Notes under the pieces: generated by a model
What the model was told of the DNA's origin: nothing
Databases searched by the model: none
Seen by the model: the letters and a program-made list of their open reading frames with translations, nothing else
Shown: positions 1 to 10,420 of the stretch, piece by piece
Layout: each line of letters begins with the position of its first letter
Numbering within the stretch: the stretch's first letter is position 1
Translations under genes and position numbers: made by a program
Source of the DNA: Agrypnia vestita
Taxonomy: Eukaryota; Arthropoda; Insecta; Trichoptera; Phryganeidae
DNA length: 64,000 nt
Direction of reading: 5' to 3'
NCBI GenBank assembly: GCA_016648135.1
Contig: JADDOH010004258.1
Location: 1-64,000, forward strand

Positions 1-1219
1 TTATTATAATATATTTATTTATCAAGTATGTACCATTGTCTATCTAGCACTTTTGCCATCTCATAAGGTAGTTCCCTCGATCCCTTACTAAAAAACCATG
101 TCGGACTGGACAATAAAAACTTTGAAGGCTGTTTGGACTGCCCATCGTGAGATTGAATTTTTCCTTTGCACGAATTATCCACATTTCGCAAAAATGGTAT
201 CTGTTTGGGCCAAGGTCCGGAGATTACGGGTGGATTTCTTAGACTTCCATTGGGAAGCTCCTCTAATTTGGTAGCCGTCTGTTGTCAGTGTGTGGTCTAA
301 CGTTATCATGAAGCAGCAGTGGCCTAGAGCGATTAACCAGCCTCGGTTGTTTAGCAGCTAGCTTTTCCATCATGGTTTGCAGTTGCTGACAATAGACATC
401 TGCCGTAATCGTCTGGCCAGATTTAAGAAAGCTGTAGTGAACGACACCAGCACTAGTCCACCAAACGCTCACAAGTAACTTTTTTGGAGTCAATTTTCGC
501 TTGGGGCATGGTTTGGCTGGTTCGCAGGGTTCAGCCATTGCGATGAGCGCTTCCGATTATCGTACAGGATCCACTTTTCATCACAGGTAATGATTCGATT
601 TAAAATCCCTTCATTATTGTGCCGGTTGAGTAATGCAACGCAGCAGTCAACGCGCGTTTGTTGATTTGCTTCACTCAATTCGTGAGGTACCCACCATTCA
701 AGCTTTTTCACCTTACCAATTGCTTCAAGTGGATTAAAACAGTTTTATCACTAACACCGCAGCCTGCAGCTAACTCGGATGTGGTTTGCGATGGATCCGC
801 TTCCACAATAGCCTTCAATTCTTCATTATCAACTTTGGTCTCCGGCCGTCCACGGGGCTTGTTCTGCAGGTCGAAATTTCCAGAACGAAAACGTTGGAAC
901 CAAAAACGCACTGTGTTTTCTTTTGCGGCACCGTCGCCATACACATCATTAATCCTTCGAGCCGTTTCTGCAGCACTGGTGCCACGGTGGAACTCGTACT
1001 CGTAAATAACGCGATATTTCAAGTTTTTCATTTTGTAAACTGAGTGACGCAAAGAAAAAAAAAATTGAGGAAAAAACAAATGAATTATAATTTTCAAAAC
1101 ACAAATACATGAGTAAATAGTTGTATAAATTTGGATTTGGAATTCCTAACCAAAGAGAAGATATTTGAGATCAAATTTGCCAGTACGGCAAAACGCCAAT
1201 TTCATATGTAAGGACCTAA
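1..1219 (-). mobile_element. mariner element copy 1 (cut by window edge)
   Basis: This Tc1/mariner element is on the minus strand. Its transposase-proximal inverted repeat ends at 1219 with aggacctaa and is followed by the target TA at 1220-1221. The other inverted repeat, about 60 bp further out, lies beyond the window start. It aligns along its length with the copies at 14188-15469 and 39628-40914. From about 540 to 1219 it is nearly identical to the 39628 copy, but in about 1-540, and most densely in 50-250, it carries many one-base insertions and deletions. It is non-autonomous in its present state. Confidence 0.93.
19..1031 (-). pseudogene. mariner transposase, copy 1, frameshifted
   Basis: This is a decayed cut-and-paste transposase. 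I place the start at 1031 (MKNLKYRV) because it matches the other copies and the upstream in-frame Met belongs to the leader. The N-terminal helix-turn-helix half reads through to about 708 (FHRGTSAAETARR, then FWFQRFRSGNFDL). A missing base in the 'ccaattgcttc' run at about 716-722 breaks the frame there. The middle continues in other frames (CDEKW, LLLHDN). Further indels below 540 destroy the DD34D C-terminus. No intact protein can be made from it. Confidence 0.9.
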
Positions 1220-1221
1220 TA

Positions 1222-1737
1222 GTATCAAGGTCACGGTAGCTAGAGTCGGTCCGCAACACGTGTTTCACAATAAAACAAGAGCAGCATTTACTACCGCCTG
1301 TTCTTTTATTAAAAATACAAATTCTCAACTATACAAATAATAAAATATAATGTTTTGGTTCAAATATTTAAAATCAGTCACGGATTATTTATTGCCCAAA
1401 TATTTTGATAATGGGATGAAAATAATTAAGGATTTTCATTCATACAATATAAGAAGCGCCGACAGAATAAGACTTAACATAAAGAAAAAAAAACAATTTA
1501 CAAAATTGTATAATGTATAAAGGCCTTAAATCTTCGGTAACCTGCCGAAAATTATACAAAACATAGTAAATATAAAGGAGTTTAAATTGGAGTGCAAAAA
1601 GTTTATAACGAAAAACTTCAAATGACTGTAGATTATATAATACTATAAGTTTTAATGTAAATAATGTATTGGCCCATACAACAAATGTACGGAACTAAAT
1701 AAACGGTAAAAAAGAAAATAGTAGCGAAAACATCGGG
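1222..1737. other. AT-rich spacer, no gene seen
   Basis: AT-rich sequence right of mariner copy 1. I see no open frame with protein-like composition, no RNA gene and no clear repeat. Confidence 0.6.
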
Positions 1738-1840
1738 GGAGTGTTCTTCATTTAATTTTGAATGCAAAATATTCTTTACGTTATAGGTAAAATGTTAACA
1801 GTTACGGAGACAAGTGACATCCATTGCAAAAAATTCAGCC
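1738..1840 (+). repeat. family A MITE fragment
   Basis: The stretch with gtgttcttcatt, tgaatgcaaaatattc and acagttacggagacaagtg resembles one arm of the family A copies at 20359-20913 and 57174-57640 (cttcatgattcaattttga, acagttacggagataagcg). Neither terminus is preserved, so this is an internal relic. Confidence 0.55.
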
Positions 1841-1924
1841 CTTCATACATTGTGGTCAAAATTATTTATGGAAAATCATGGCTGCAGAGATCTAATTCGC
1901 CGCGTATTCGTTGAAGAGTAAATT

Positions 1925-2000
1925 AGTAACCTAATATTTTTTCGTGAATTAGATTTTTCTGTATGTCTTTCTAATTGATTAATTAATTTGGTTATTAAAT
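1925..2000 (+). repeat. 5'-truncated SINE-like copy, 76-bp exact repeat
   Basis: These 76 bases (agtaacctaatatt to ggttattaaat) are identical to 2331-2406. In the downstream copy they start with the last bases of a tRNA-like acceptor stem and form the body of a SINE-like unit. The shared 3' end and the shortened 5' end suggest a 5'-truncated second insertion. A local duplication is the alternative. Confidence 0.75.
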
Positions 2001-2263
2001 ATTTCACAGAACTTTGTTCTGAAAAATTACAACTTCACAAATATGAATGTGTTCTTGAATATATAATATCTGTTGTATAAATGTATGTCCAAATAAAAAT
2101 GAATTATTCAATTAATCATGGCGTCCATCTAGCGGTGGCATTGCAAAGTAATTTCAACTACCGTATCAAAAAAGTGGATTGCTCTATGGACAAAAATAAA
2201 AATTAATCAATTAATAAAAATAAGAACTACATATAAGGTCGATATATTCACGGAAACATAGAG

Positions 2264-2406
2264 GGTTGCTATAGCTTAGTGGTCAGAGCACCGGCCCCGG
2301 AAAGGAGGTGACCTGGGTTCGAATCCCAGTAGTAACCTAATATTTTTTCGTGAATTAGATTTTTCTGTATGTCTTTCTAATTGATTAATTAATTTGGTTA
2401 TTAAAT
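2264..2406 (+). mobile_element. tRNA-derived SINE-like unit
   Basis: The head (2264-2337) is tRNA-like. It has a 7-bp acceptor stem (GGTTGCT with AGTAACC, one wobble), an A-box-like tagcttagtggtcagagc, and a perfect T-arm around the B box GGTTCGAAT (CTGGG/CCCAG). The anticodon arm does not fold into a standard 5-bp stem with a 7-base loop, so I do not call a working tRNA. The acceptor is followed directly by a 69-bp body ending in ttattaaat, the same body seen at 1925-2000. A SINE is the best reading; a tRNA pseudogene with a duplicated flank is the alternative. Confidence 0.65.
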
Positions 2407-2558
2407 CTTCGTACCAAGAAACTAAAACAAAGCATACATGATTTCTTGCAATCAAAAGTTGTTCTCATAAAAACAGTTATAAATAGATTAATATAGCAGA
2501 TTTTTTTTGATATCACATTACGCTAAACAATTAGAAAGCTGGTATCGGTTATTATTTC

Positions 2559-2845
2559 AATTTTCAACAAAGTTTGGCCAGGAAGCCCGAGATTTTGAAA
2601 CTGGTTAGAACTACGAATATATTGATTACAATTTCCGCTCATCAAGTTGTCACCGAAGATTACTACTATATTTTCACTGTATCTCAAAAAAAAATCTATC
2701 GAATTTTCAACAAAGTTTGGCCAGGAAGCCCGAGATTTTGAAACTGGTTAGAAGCACGAATATATTGATTACAATTTCCGCTCATCAAGCTGTCAATGAA
2801 GTTTACTATTATATTTTCACTGTACCTCTACGCGCTTTCTATCGA
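2559..2845. repeat. 143-bp tandem duplication
   Basis: Two adjacent units, 2559-2701 and 2702-about 2845, share aattttcaacaaagtttggc, then ccaggaagcccgagatt, cgaatatattgattac and atttccgctcatcaag, with scattered substitutions (ttgtcacc versus ctgtcaat). The head-to-tail layout with a 143-bp period indicates a local duplication that has since diverged a little. No protein frame is evident. Confidence 0.85.
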
Positions 2846-3297
2846 ACGATTAGCTGTTACATTTTTAATGTTTTATGAAACAAGAAAAAATCCAAATCAT
2901 TTTTGAAAGTATCGTAGTGAGTTAGTTAATGTCAATTTAGGTACATTGATATCCTGACGTATTCCTATTTTATTATTATAGCATTTATATTATAGAACAC
3001 ATTATGGTTTATCAAGCAAATGTAACAGTAGGTACTGCTTGAAAAAAAGATAACTAAAGTAATACCAATGTCGATGTACAGTTTCGTTGCAAAACTAGTG
3101 ACGAAAGAAGTTTATTTTTAAAAGATTAATTTATTTATAGGAATACTTAACTTACCGCGTACAATGAGTACACTGAAACATAACTTGTAACATGTATTTT
3201 GAAGAAAAAATCTAAATTAAAGATTTCTGTCTTATGATTTTATCTTATGATTTGTCATAAGAGTCTGTCGGATAAATAATCTTATGACTTATATATA
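2846..3297. other. AT-rich spacer, no gene seen
   Basis: Low-complexity AT-rich DNA between the tandem duplication and a family A MITE. Nothing recognised. Confidence 0.6.
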
Positions 3298-3811
3298 CAG
3301 TGTGTAACAAAGCTAGTCTTAATGACAATACTTTACACGTGGACATGTTTGTTGTTTTATATGTTTATCAGTCGAAAATGTTCAAGCAACCACGACCTAA
3401 TATCAACAGTTATGGAGTTATGCGATATCAAAGTTTGCATTTTTTTTCAATATTTCCGACTTATTTTCACAGAACGTTGAAGTATCATTACAGTAACTTA
3501 TATCAAAATCATTCCTTTCAATAAATAATAAAAACCCTGAAAAAATTCTATTAGGAATGTTTTTCAATTGGAATTGGATGGTTTTTATTATTTTATTTGA
3601 CTTGTATTAAAGGGGATGAATTTTTCATGCTCGATTTAAGTTACCATAATTATACTTCATTGTTTTGCAAAAAATTAGTCAGAAATATTGAAAAAAAATC
3701 AAACTTTGATGTTGCATATCTCCTTAACTATTGATATTAGGCCATTTTCGACTCACAATCAAGGCAGGAATTCACTCGTAAAGTATTGTGGACTAGCTCT
3801 GTTACACCCTG
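3298..3811. mobile_element. family A MITE (palindromic, TA-flanked)
   Basis: A foldback element of about 514 bp. The left end TA-cagtgtgtaacaaagctag is mirrored by the right end ctagctctgttacaccctg. The arms carry the family A landmarks: gtcgaaaatgttcaagcaac and cctaatatcaacagttatgg on the left, with reverse complements such as actattgatattaggcc on the right, around a central attttttttcaatatttc core. There is no transposase frame. TA flanks and long inverted repeats point to a non-autonomous Tc1/mariner-type element. Confidence 0.8.
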
Positions 3812-4800
3812 TGTATATATAATAATAATTGTGATATAAATATCATAATATATATAGTATTTCGATTTTTAATAAAAATATATGTCTACGTAAGTTATGC
3901 TTCAATATACTCGCTGCACGCGCCTGCTAGTTACGTGATTTTCATTTTCAATGAAATTTTTATCTCGATTGCAATAATCCTCGTTATACTATATACCTAT
4001 ACATAATTAAATAAAATAATTAAAGTGTAATATCCCCTAAAATAAATAGTAAAAATATGAACATAACGAAACATATTATTATCAAGAAGAGTATAATAAA
4101 AACATTTTTTCGTATGTCTGTAATAGCGTTATTGCCCGAATACCCAGTCAGATTGCAATTATATTTTTACAGAAAATCTGTAATCTTCTGATAATGAGCC
4201 CTGTATTTTACGCCAGTAAAATTAATGTCTTTTATTATTTTAATTAAATTTACTGCTATGATATGCGTGTCTTTTAAATCCACTCGCGAAAAATGTTAAA
4301 TGCTTGTCTCAGCATAGCAAATAGCCCAGAGAAGTTGGCATACAAAAACAACATGAAAATAATTATTGCAATGCAAATAACGTACAAGAATAAGGCGGCG
4401 CTGTAGGATGTACCAAAGGATATCCAGGGCTGGATTTATCATATGGTCAAACGGGCTACAACCCTGGGCCCCGAATTAATAAGGCCCGGAACCCTAAAAA
4501 TTGATTGAAATAATTATGAAAAATCTCTCAGTTCACCTCAAACTAAGGACCAAAGCGAAAGGTCGTTTTTCATATTATCACGAATTAACTAAATCCAACA
4601 CTATTAGCCTAAAAAAATGTTTGTTCACTTGCTATAATTTCAACAGCATCCAAAACGTTAGAAATAATAGATTTTGATTTTTTGAACATAAAAATTATTA
4701 TTATTGAAAAAAAAACATATTTTCACTTAAATCTTACAAACTTTGTATATCATCTTGTCTTTTCATTCATCAATATTTATTAAAGTAGAGAGGCTTGTAT
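3812..4800. other. AT-rich spacer with repeat scraps
   Basis: Mostly featureless. The stretch 3885-3935 (ttatgcttcaatatactcgc, then tgcacgcgcctgc) resembles the right end of the foldback element at 4801-5010. At 4427-4500 a GC-richer segment (gggctggatttatcat, ctgggccccgaatt) looks like the edge of a dispersed repeat whose other side may be the aggcccccag...accctgggc segment at 5270-5330. I cannot classify it. Confidence 0.45.
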
Positions 4801-5010
4801 GCAGGGGCGTGCAGTGGGAACACCGCAGCATGACTTTTACGTAACCAATTATTTGGAAAAAAAATAAATATTTCTTTTACAATTGTTATCACAGTATTCA
4901 TATTTTGATATATCATAAAAATCTATAGCGTAAATATTTGATTTCTAATTTTTTTTAGATAAACGTTTACAAAAAAGTCATGCTTCAATGTTCCCACTGC
5001 ACGCGCCTGC
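4801..5010. mobile_element. foldback MITE, 210 bp
   Basis: Imperfect terminal inverted repeats of about 33 bp: left gcaggggcgtgcagtgggaa, then ca...gcatgactttt; right aaaagtcatgcttcaatg, then ttcccactgcacgcgcctgc. The interior is AT-rich with no frame. I could not define the target duplication. A related fragment lies at 3885-3935. Confidence 0.75.
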
Positions 5011-5783
5011 TTGTTTGCTTTTGTTTAACATTTGTTTCGTCCCGATTAGACTTATAGTTTCGATGTGCTGACATCGTCTGGCACGTCGATTCGTGCTGCC
5101 TACGTATCTTTCTCCTTGACACCATTAACATCCACCTGTGTCGTATACTTTCTGAGGTACAAGCGTTCAAAGTCTGATCTATTTTCGTGATTGGCAAATT
5201 TTTGAACGTGCACCCCATACCTCGGAACAGATTTTAACGACGCATTCACGTCAACAGAAGTTTTTTTTTAGGCCCCCAGTATGCTATCAACGCTTGGGGT
5301 TCCTCAAAGCGTAAATGCGACCCTGGGCACACCGCTGTCATATTGTTTGGAGAATTTGAAGCGATGCTGTGTGAATATGAAGCAATAGCCATGATCCACG
5401 ATTTTCCATCGTGGTGCATGTCGAAGGACCGCACAGTCACCGCGGATTGTATACAAAAACACTATGATGATCATTCTCGGTGTCCGAATCGTTTCCGTGC
5501 GCACGTTGCGAATGGAGTTACGGTGTTGGTATGATATTGTGGTTCAATTTGACAAGTATTTGCGGACTAAGACGGAAGGTGTTGTGAATTATAATTTCGT
5601 GCATAATTATATCCACAATGCAATGACCTCAGACATTGGAAACTTTCAAAATTATCTTTACCGGGTTTAAATTAATAATTTATGGTAGATTTTTTTTCTT
5701 TGCAGATACCTACTTACATATGTTTTTCGTAGGTGTTGTTGTTGAAACGTTGTTGAACGGTGTTGAAAATTATACTTATTATT
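5011..5783. other. spacer with a GC-richer coding-like block
   Basis: Between 5330 and 5560 the sequence is GC-richer than its surroundings and open for about 60 codons on both strands (for example + strand 5343-5534). Neither translation shows a family motif I recognise and no splice pair stands out. It could be a relic of a mobile element or gene fragment. The rest is AT-rich and empty. Confidence 0.4.
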
Positions 5784-6106
5784 GTCGGAGCTTTTAATAG
5801 CATAAAATATGATCAATTTCATCGATAAAACACCCCCATATTATGTCAAAAATCCTTTTTTTTCGTATTTTTTTAAACTATTAATTTAGGTCCCTTTTTT
5901 AAACTTTGGTGAAATATTTAACGTAATATTGATCCTTATTGTTTTATCCTTCAAATGAGACCTCTTTGATATTTATAGGACCTCTAGATATTAGTAAATT
6001 GACAATATTTCCATTTCATTATGGCTGGAGAAAAGTGACATATGGGGTGTTTTGTCGACGCAATTGATCATAGTTTATGTTATCAAAGGCTCTGAAACCG
6101 GCCACC
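5784..6106. mobile_element. foldback element X, 323 bp
   Basis: Inverted repeats of about 70 bp: left gtcggagcttttaatagcat, aaaatatgatcaatttcatc, gataaaacaccccc; right ggggtgttttgtcgacgc, aattgatcatagtttatg, ttatcaaaggctctgaaacc. The centre is AT-rich and non-coding. A second, partial copy at 55895-56520 shares the ggggtgttttgtcga arm and is split by a solo LTR. Confidence 0.8.
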
Positions 6107-7059
6107 GGACACAATGTATATTACAAAGTCAACATGGAATATGATACCATGTAAATGAGGTTGCAGTTATTAATGGTCCTAGAATATTTGATCTAAGATA
6201 GAAGTTTAAGTATTGGACCAATTCATCTGCATTGACTCACGAATCAAAATTAATTACATTTGTTTAGGTACATTTTTTTTTTATCTGCGAACCTAATAGT
6301 AATTTAATGCATAATTATTTTCCTTTTTTTTCGCTACCTTTTTATTTATTTGATGTTTAAATAAACTGTACATTATTAGGCACATTAGGGTGTGTCACTA
6401 TGTATGGCGAAATTTTTTTTATCACGATTTAGTTGCATTGCATTTTTAGCTACTAGGAAACGATAAAAAAATTGCGATTTCAGTATACTTTTGGCTCGCT
6501 AAGGAGTCAAATAGTATAAAATGTTAGTTTTAATTGATTTTTTAGAGGTGATAAAGTGTTGTTTTCTTTTTATATATTTTTATCAGACCACTATAAAATA
6601 AAACTTTTCTTAAAATTATAAGTTTGATTACTAAAAAAAAATAAGCTGAGATTGCCCGAACGAGGGTAGGAAATAAACAATAAAAAACTCTCAAAATAAA
6701 ATATGATATAATTTTAATGCTAGCTGTGTTAATATTAAAACAATACCATTTAGGTACAAATGCATGTGTAAATACAACAAATATATCTTTCTGGTAATTC
6801 TATATTTCTAAGCATATATTTAAATAAAAATTGTAAGTGCAGCATTTAATTACGGACGAAAATGCAACCTTTGAGTAGGTACCTTATTACATTAGAAAAT
6901 TCGAATGTTGAAAAAATGACACACCCTTCAAATTGCCTCAATTCTAACATTTCGGGACCAAGTTCGTTAAAGTAATATAATGCAGTGGTTTGAACAAACC
7001 GCACAACGCACACATATTTTTTTTTGCTATTTAAATTTAGATTCTCTTTAAAAATGCAG
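6107..7059. other. AT-rich spacer
   Basis: No gene seen. A possible weak inverted pair (gggtgtgtcactatg near 6388 and aaatgacacaccc near 6915) could be ends of a degenerate element, but the match is only about 12 bases and I do not call it. Confidence 0.5.
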
Positions 7060-7920
7060 TCACCTATCCAGATCTAAAAGTTAATTTAGCGCTACGAAGT
7101 CCGACAACGAGAGGCGGTGCTGATGGTGTGGTGGTGTTGGTGCTGGTAGCTGGAGGTGCGCCGCGGAACCTGTTCGGGCGAAGCAAAAAGAAATCTGAAG
7201 GTGGGCAGCTACCAGCCACCAGTCACGCTGCCACAAGGCTGACTCTTGAGTGACAGTGACTAACTCATTTTCTATTATTGACCCTTTAAATGACTTAATG
7301 ATGAAATCAATAACATCATCTTCGGCCGTTTTCTATTCACTCTTAGACGGAAACCTTCCCGAGTGTATTCACGTTACTCTGCCGACGTCTCGTTGGTTTG
7401 AGGGCGGCCCGTCGGCCCCTTGATTCCCTTCGGGCGTCACTGGATGACTGTTTTCGTCCATTGATTATTGAGTGATGTGGCCGGTTCATTGCCGTTATAT
7501 TTTCTTGGCAAATTCTATTACATAAACTAGTCTCATCTGCTCTTTAGGTATATTTCTTTTTCTGTCATCGAGTAATTTTTTTTAATACGCAGATTATCAA
7601 CAGACCTTGATATATATACATAGCCCCAGATTGACATAATTTATTCCCAACATATCTCTTTGCGTTACTGAAGGTTTTTGGACCTTTATTTGTTTATTTG
7701 GAAGCAATTATAACATTTTTATACTCTCTAGAATGATGCGTTCGAAAATTGTCAATTGAAAATATCGCTTTGTTTTATGTCGCTTCGCTCGCACGTAGTT
7801 AAATTGAACCCGACCGCACGGCGGAGTGTTATGTATAGCTACACCCTGTCCCCCGCCGCAGCGCGCCCGTTTTTACATGTCGATGGCGCGTGACGTTTCG
7901 AAATCTTTCGGATTTATTAT
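7060..7920. other. GC-rich non-repeat island
   Basis: Two GC-rich patches (about 7080-7470 and 7780-7910) stand out in AT-rich DNA: gaggcggtgctgatggtg, ggtgcgccgcggaacctg, gagggcggcccgtcggcc, then cgcacggcggagtg and cccgccgcagcgcgcccg. Complexity is high and neither an inverted nor a dispersed partner is visible in the window. No long open frame is present. Candidates are an untranslated exon, a promoter or a conserved regulatory block; this is inference from composition only. Confidence 0.35.
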
Positions 7921-8310
7921 TCATTTTTCTTTATCACAACTATATCAACATATTATATCCACTGTACATGCAATTTCACATGTGTTTATTTAAAATGTTG
8001 AGAAAGCAATAGAAAGGTAATCATTAAAACGAAGATTGAATTTGGTCGCATAATCACAACAAAGCCACTGAACTCTAGGCGCTTAGAGAGCGGTATAGCC
8101 TCGATATGAAATGATGGTTTGATTTCTTTAAGCTAATTTAGTATCTCATGTGATCGGAGAGTTAGAATGGACAAGGTCGGTAATAATATATTCAAGATTT
8201 TTAAAGATAATTTATGCTAAATGCCTCAGTATATACATTAGTTGATACGCTATTCTTAAATCTTCTGTAATTGTCATGCTTAAGGCTTGATTTTTAATTA
8301 TTAATCCCTT
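7921..8310. other. AT-rich spacer, no gene seen
   Basis: Nothing recognised between the GC-rich island and a dispersed repeat. Confidence 0.6.
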
Positions 8311-8614
8311 TCTTTTAACTCGTAGCGTCTGCTGTTTGTTGTCTGCCTGAAAATTTGGATCGATTTTTAACCCTTTTCCCGTAGTCCAATCGAGCTGAAA
8401 CTTTGCAGGCAGACTCGTGGCGACGATAAAAATGATCTATCAAACTTTTTCAACAATTTTTTAAAATAATAATTATATAGTATAATTTTGTTTTTTTCGA
8501 AATTTTAATCTTTTTTCAAATTGGAATCAGTACAAATGAGTAATGAACCCGACGCGTGCAGTAGGCATGAAACCTGATTCAATAATAAAAACTTGGTTTT
8601 TATGAGTTAGTTTT
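8311..8614. repeat. dispersed repeat R1, copy 1
   Basis: Shares several blocks in the same order with 63115-63690: ttaactcgtagcgtctgc, cttttcccgtagtccaatcg, gagctgaaactttgcaggca, gactcgtggcgacgat, gatctatcaaa and aaaaacttggtttttatg. The middle is AT-rich and variable. The long copy ends in a (gaca)n-like tail, which suggests the 3' part of a retroelement, but no protein is visible. Class uncertain. Confidence 0.75.
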
Positions 8615-8889
8615 TTTTTAAATGTCATCCAATTTTACTTTTAATAAATAGATAATTTTGTCTAAGAGGATTCAAAAATATGATCTATGTCCTAACGGCT
8701 TGCGTTCTGGATTGGTCTCAAAGTAGAATAAATGTGTGACTATATAAGAATAGTAAAATGTACACAAGTAAATTGCATTCCAGAACACCAGAAAGTCAGT
8801 CCTATTTTCATAGAAGCTTTTAGCTTAAAAATAGTAAGAATATTAATGCGACAGTTATTCCGTGTTTGAATCTCTATTTTTTATGCAAA
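8615..8889. other. AT-rich spacer, no gene seen
   Basis: Nothing recognised. Confidence 0.6.
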
Positions 8890-9035
8890 AGATGTTTATT
8901 TTATCATTATTATATACTACAACAGGCTATGAGGCCCAATTACACACAAATACACTTGTAATCTTACCGGGATTCGAACCCAGAACACTCGGTGTGAGAG
9001 GCCAGTGCCATGCCCATTAGACTACGAGGGTCGCC
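8890..9035 (-). mobile_element. tRNA-derived SINE-like unit
   Basis: Read on the minus strand, the head starts at 9035 (GGCGACCCTCGTAGTCTAAT), has an A-box-like stretch, CACTGGCCTCTCACACCGAG, and a B box GGTTCGAATCC in a T-arm context at 8970-8980. It is followed by a short body and an AT-rich tail towards 8890. The acceptor stem does not close, so it is not a functional tRNA. The CACTGGC-TCTCA-ACCGAG-GTTC-GGGTTCGA pattern is shared with the unit at 44261-44452, indicating one SINE superfamily. Confidence 0.7.
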
Positions 9036-9160
9036 GCAATATTACATTACATTCTATACACTCTTCGTCAACTTGATCGGAGAAGCTTGAATGTTTTGTA
9101 GTGTTTAAATGAAGATTACAAATTTTGTGCGATTGGAAAATTCTCTAAACATTAAAATAC

Positions 9161-9782
9161 AGTCACGCGTCGTGGCTAAGGCGGAATGAATGAAAACATT
9201 TGAAATTAATTAGCGATTTATTTATTAATGATCAATTAGCTATTCATTGTACAAAGTCACTTAAAAGGAATTAATCTTAACGCTATTCCTTAAATTAAGC
9301 TATTTCGCAATATATCACTCGTAAATAAACACTTTATTATCGCTGGGTAACACGTATTTAATAATCACTAGAACATTCCATCCAATTCTCGCACGTAGTA
9401 TTTATCGCACTTATTTATTTCGCCAATTAGGTATTTCGCTCTATTATTCACTTTATTTATCGCTTCGATTACCTCACGACTGTCTTTACTGGGCGTCGTT
9501 TCGCGGCTCGTGCACTGAATTGACCCGTCAAACAGGACAACTCCGTCGCGGCGTGATTTATTTCCGTATTTATTTACAAATACTGGTATTTTCGATTATT
9601 CTAGTGTTTAGGAAAAGGTCCCCGTTGCTTCTCGGTTTCCAGATGTTTGTAGACGTTTCCTGAAGGTTGTATATAATTGTAAATTTCTTTAGACCGTTCT
9701 CGATGTTTCCGTAGTGGTGTCCCAAGTTACATATTACCAGGGGTTTGGATAATGCGTAAATTCTTTTTAGCATCTCGTTACA
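9161..9782 (+). mobile_element. solo LTR, 622 bp, ATAC target duplication
   Basis: Begins agtcacgcgtcgtggc and ends catctcgttaca, flanked on both sides by ATAC (9157-9160 and 9783-9786), an exact 4-bp duplication. It aligns with 34242-34850 and 55925-56480, which begin tgtcacgtgtcgtggc; the first base here has changed T to A. No internal retroelement sequence or second LTR is nearby, so it is a solo LTR left by recombination. LTRs of Ty3/gypsy elements, including the insect group with an ATAT-like target, fit the 4-bp ATAY site. Orientation is arbitrary. Confidence 0.85.
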
Positions 9783-9786
9783 ATAC

Positions 9787-10020
9787 AATCTATCTTATTA
9801 TAAATAAAGATTTTGATCTAAAGCCTCAGGGCTCTAAAATGAAACAAGTAGGTAGTTACTTCCGAACAGAAAATTTGATTAGAGTTTGCACAAAGAACAA
9901 TAACCACACTCCTATTATTATGCACCATTACTAATACTTTATTATATTTCTTATCTGACCCACTTTATTTGCGATTTGTTGTGAAAATATGTACAATGGT
10001 GCTTCCGTTGCGGTATTATT
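9787..10020. other. AT-rich spacer
   Basis: No gene or repeat recognised. Confidence 0.6.
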
Positions 10021-10420
10021 TTGATGATAACTTCATTTTCCATTCCTCGGGGCAGTCCTCATCAAGTGAAATTCATCACAACGGTCATAATGAGTATCAT
10101 TTAATCGGTTGACGATTTCACTAACGCGTCAATTTGATGACTCAGCTTCCTCTAATGATGACTTCGTGAATGGTAACTGGATCGAGCATCACAGACTCGT
10201 ATCAATAAATAAGATTTCTGTACAGGTTATCATTACATTTGACGACTGGAATTTTTAGCTTAGACACCTGCTTAATCGACCGCGTTGTCCCCTGGCGGTT
10301 TTTCTAAGATTTAATCGTCTTATAAGGGGGCAGTTATTTATGAACATGCTAGGTTATCTGTAGCAACTATATTAAAAGTGTCGCCCCCTTTTTGGCCATG
10401 CCAAATTGTCCTAGACTATT
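10021..10420. other. high-complexity non-coding block
   Basis: Less AT-biased, non-repetitive sequence (cctcggggcagtcctcatc, ggttgacgatttcactaacg, cgaccgcgttgtcccctgg) without an open frame. It differs in texture from the surrounding AT-rich DNA and could be conserved regulatory sequence. That is inference; alignment to a related genome would be needed. Confidence 0.3.

Noticed and set aside
658..1043. Plus-strand frames across mariner copy 1 (and the same at 14369-14748 and 40476-40738)
   Set aside because: These are antisense shadows of the transposase gene; they recur in each copy because the element does.
2264..2337. Functional tRNA gene
   Set aside because: Acceptor and T-arm are good, but the anticodon arm does not form a 5-bp stem with a 7-base loop and the 3' flank is a repeated body; a SINE head fits better.
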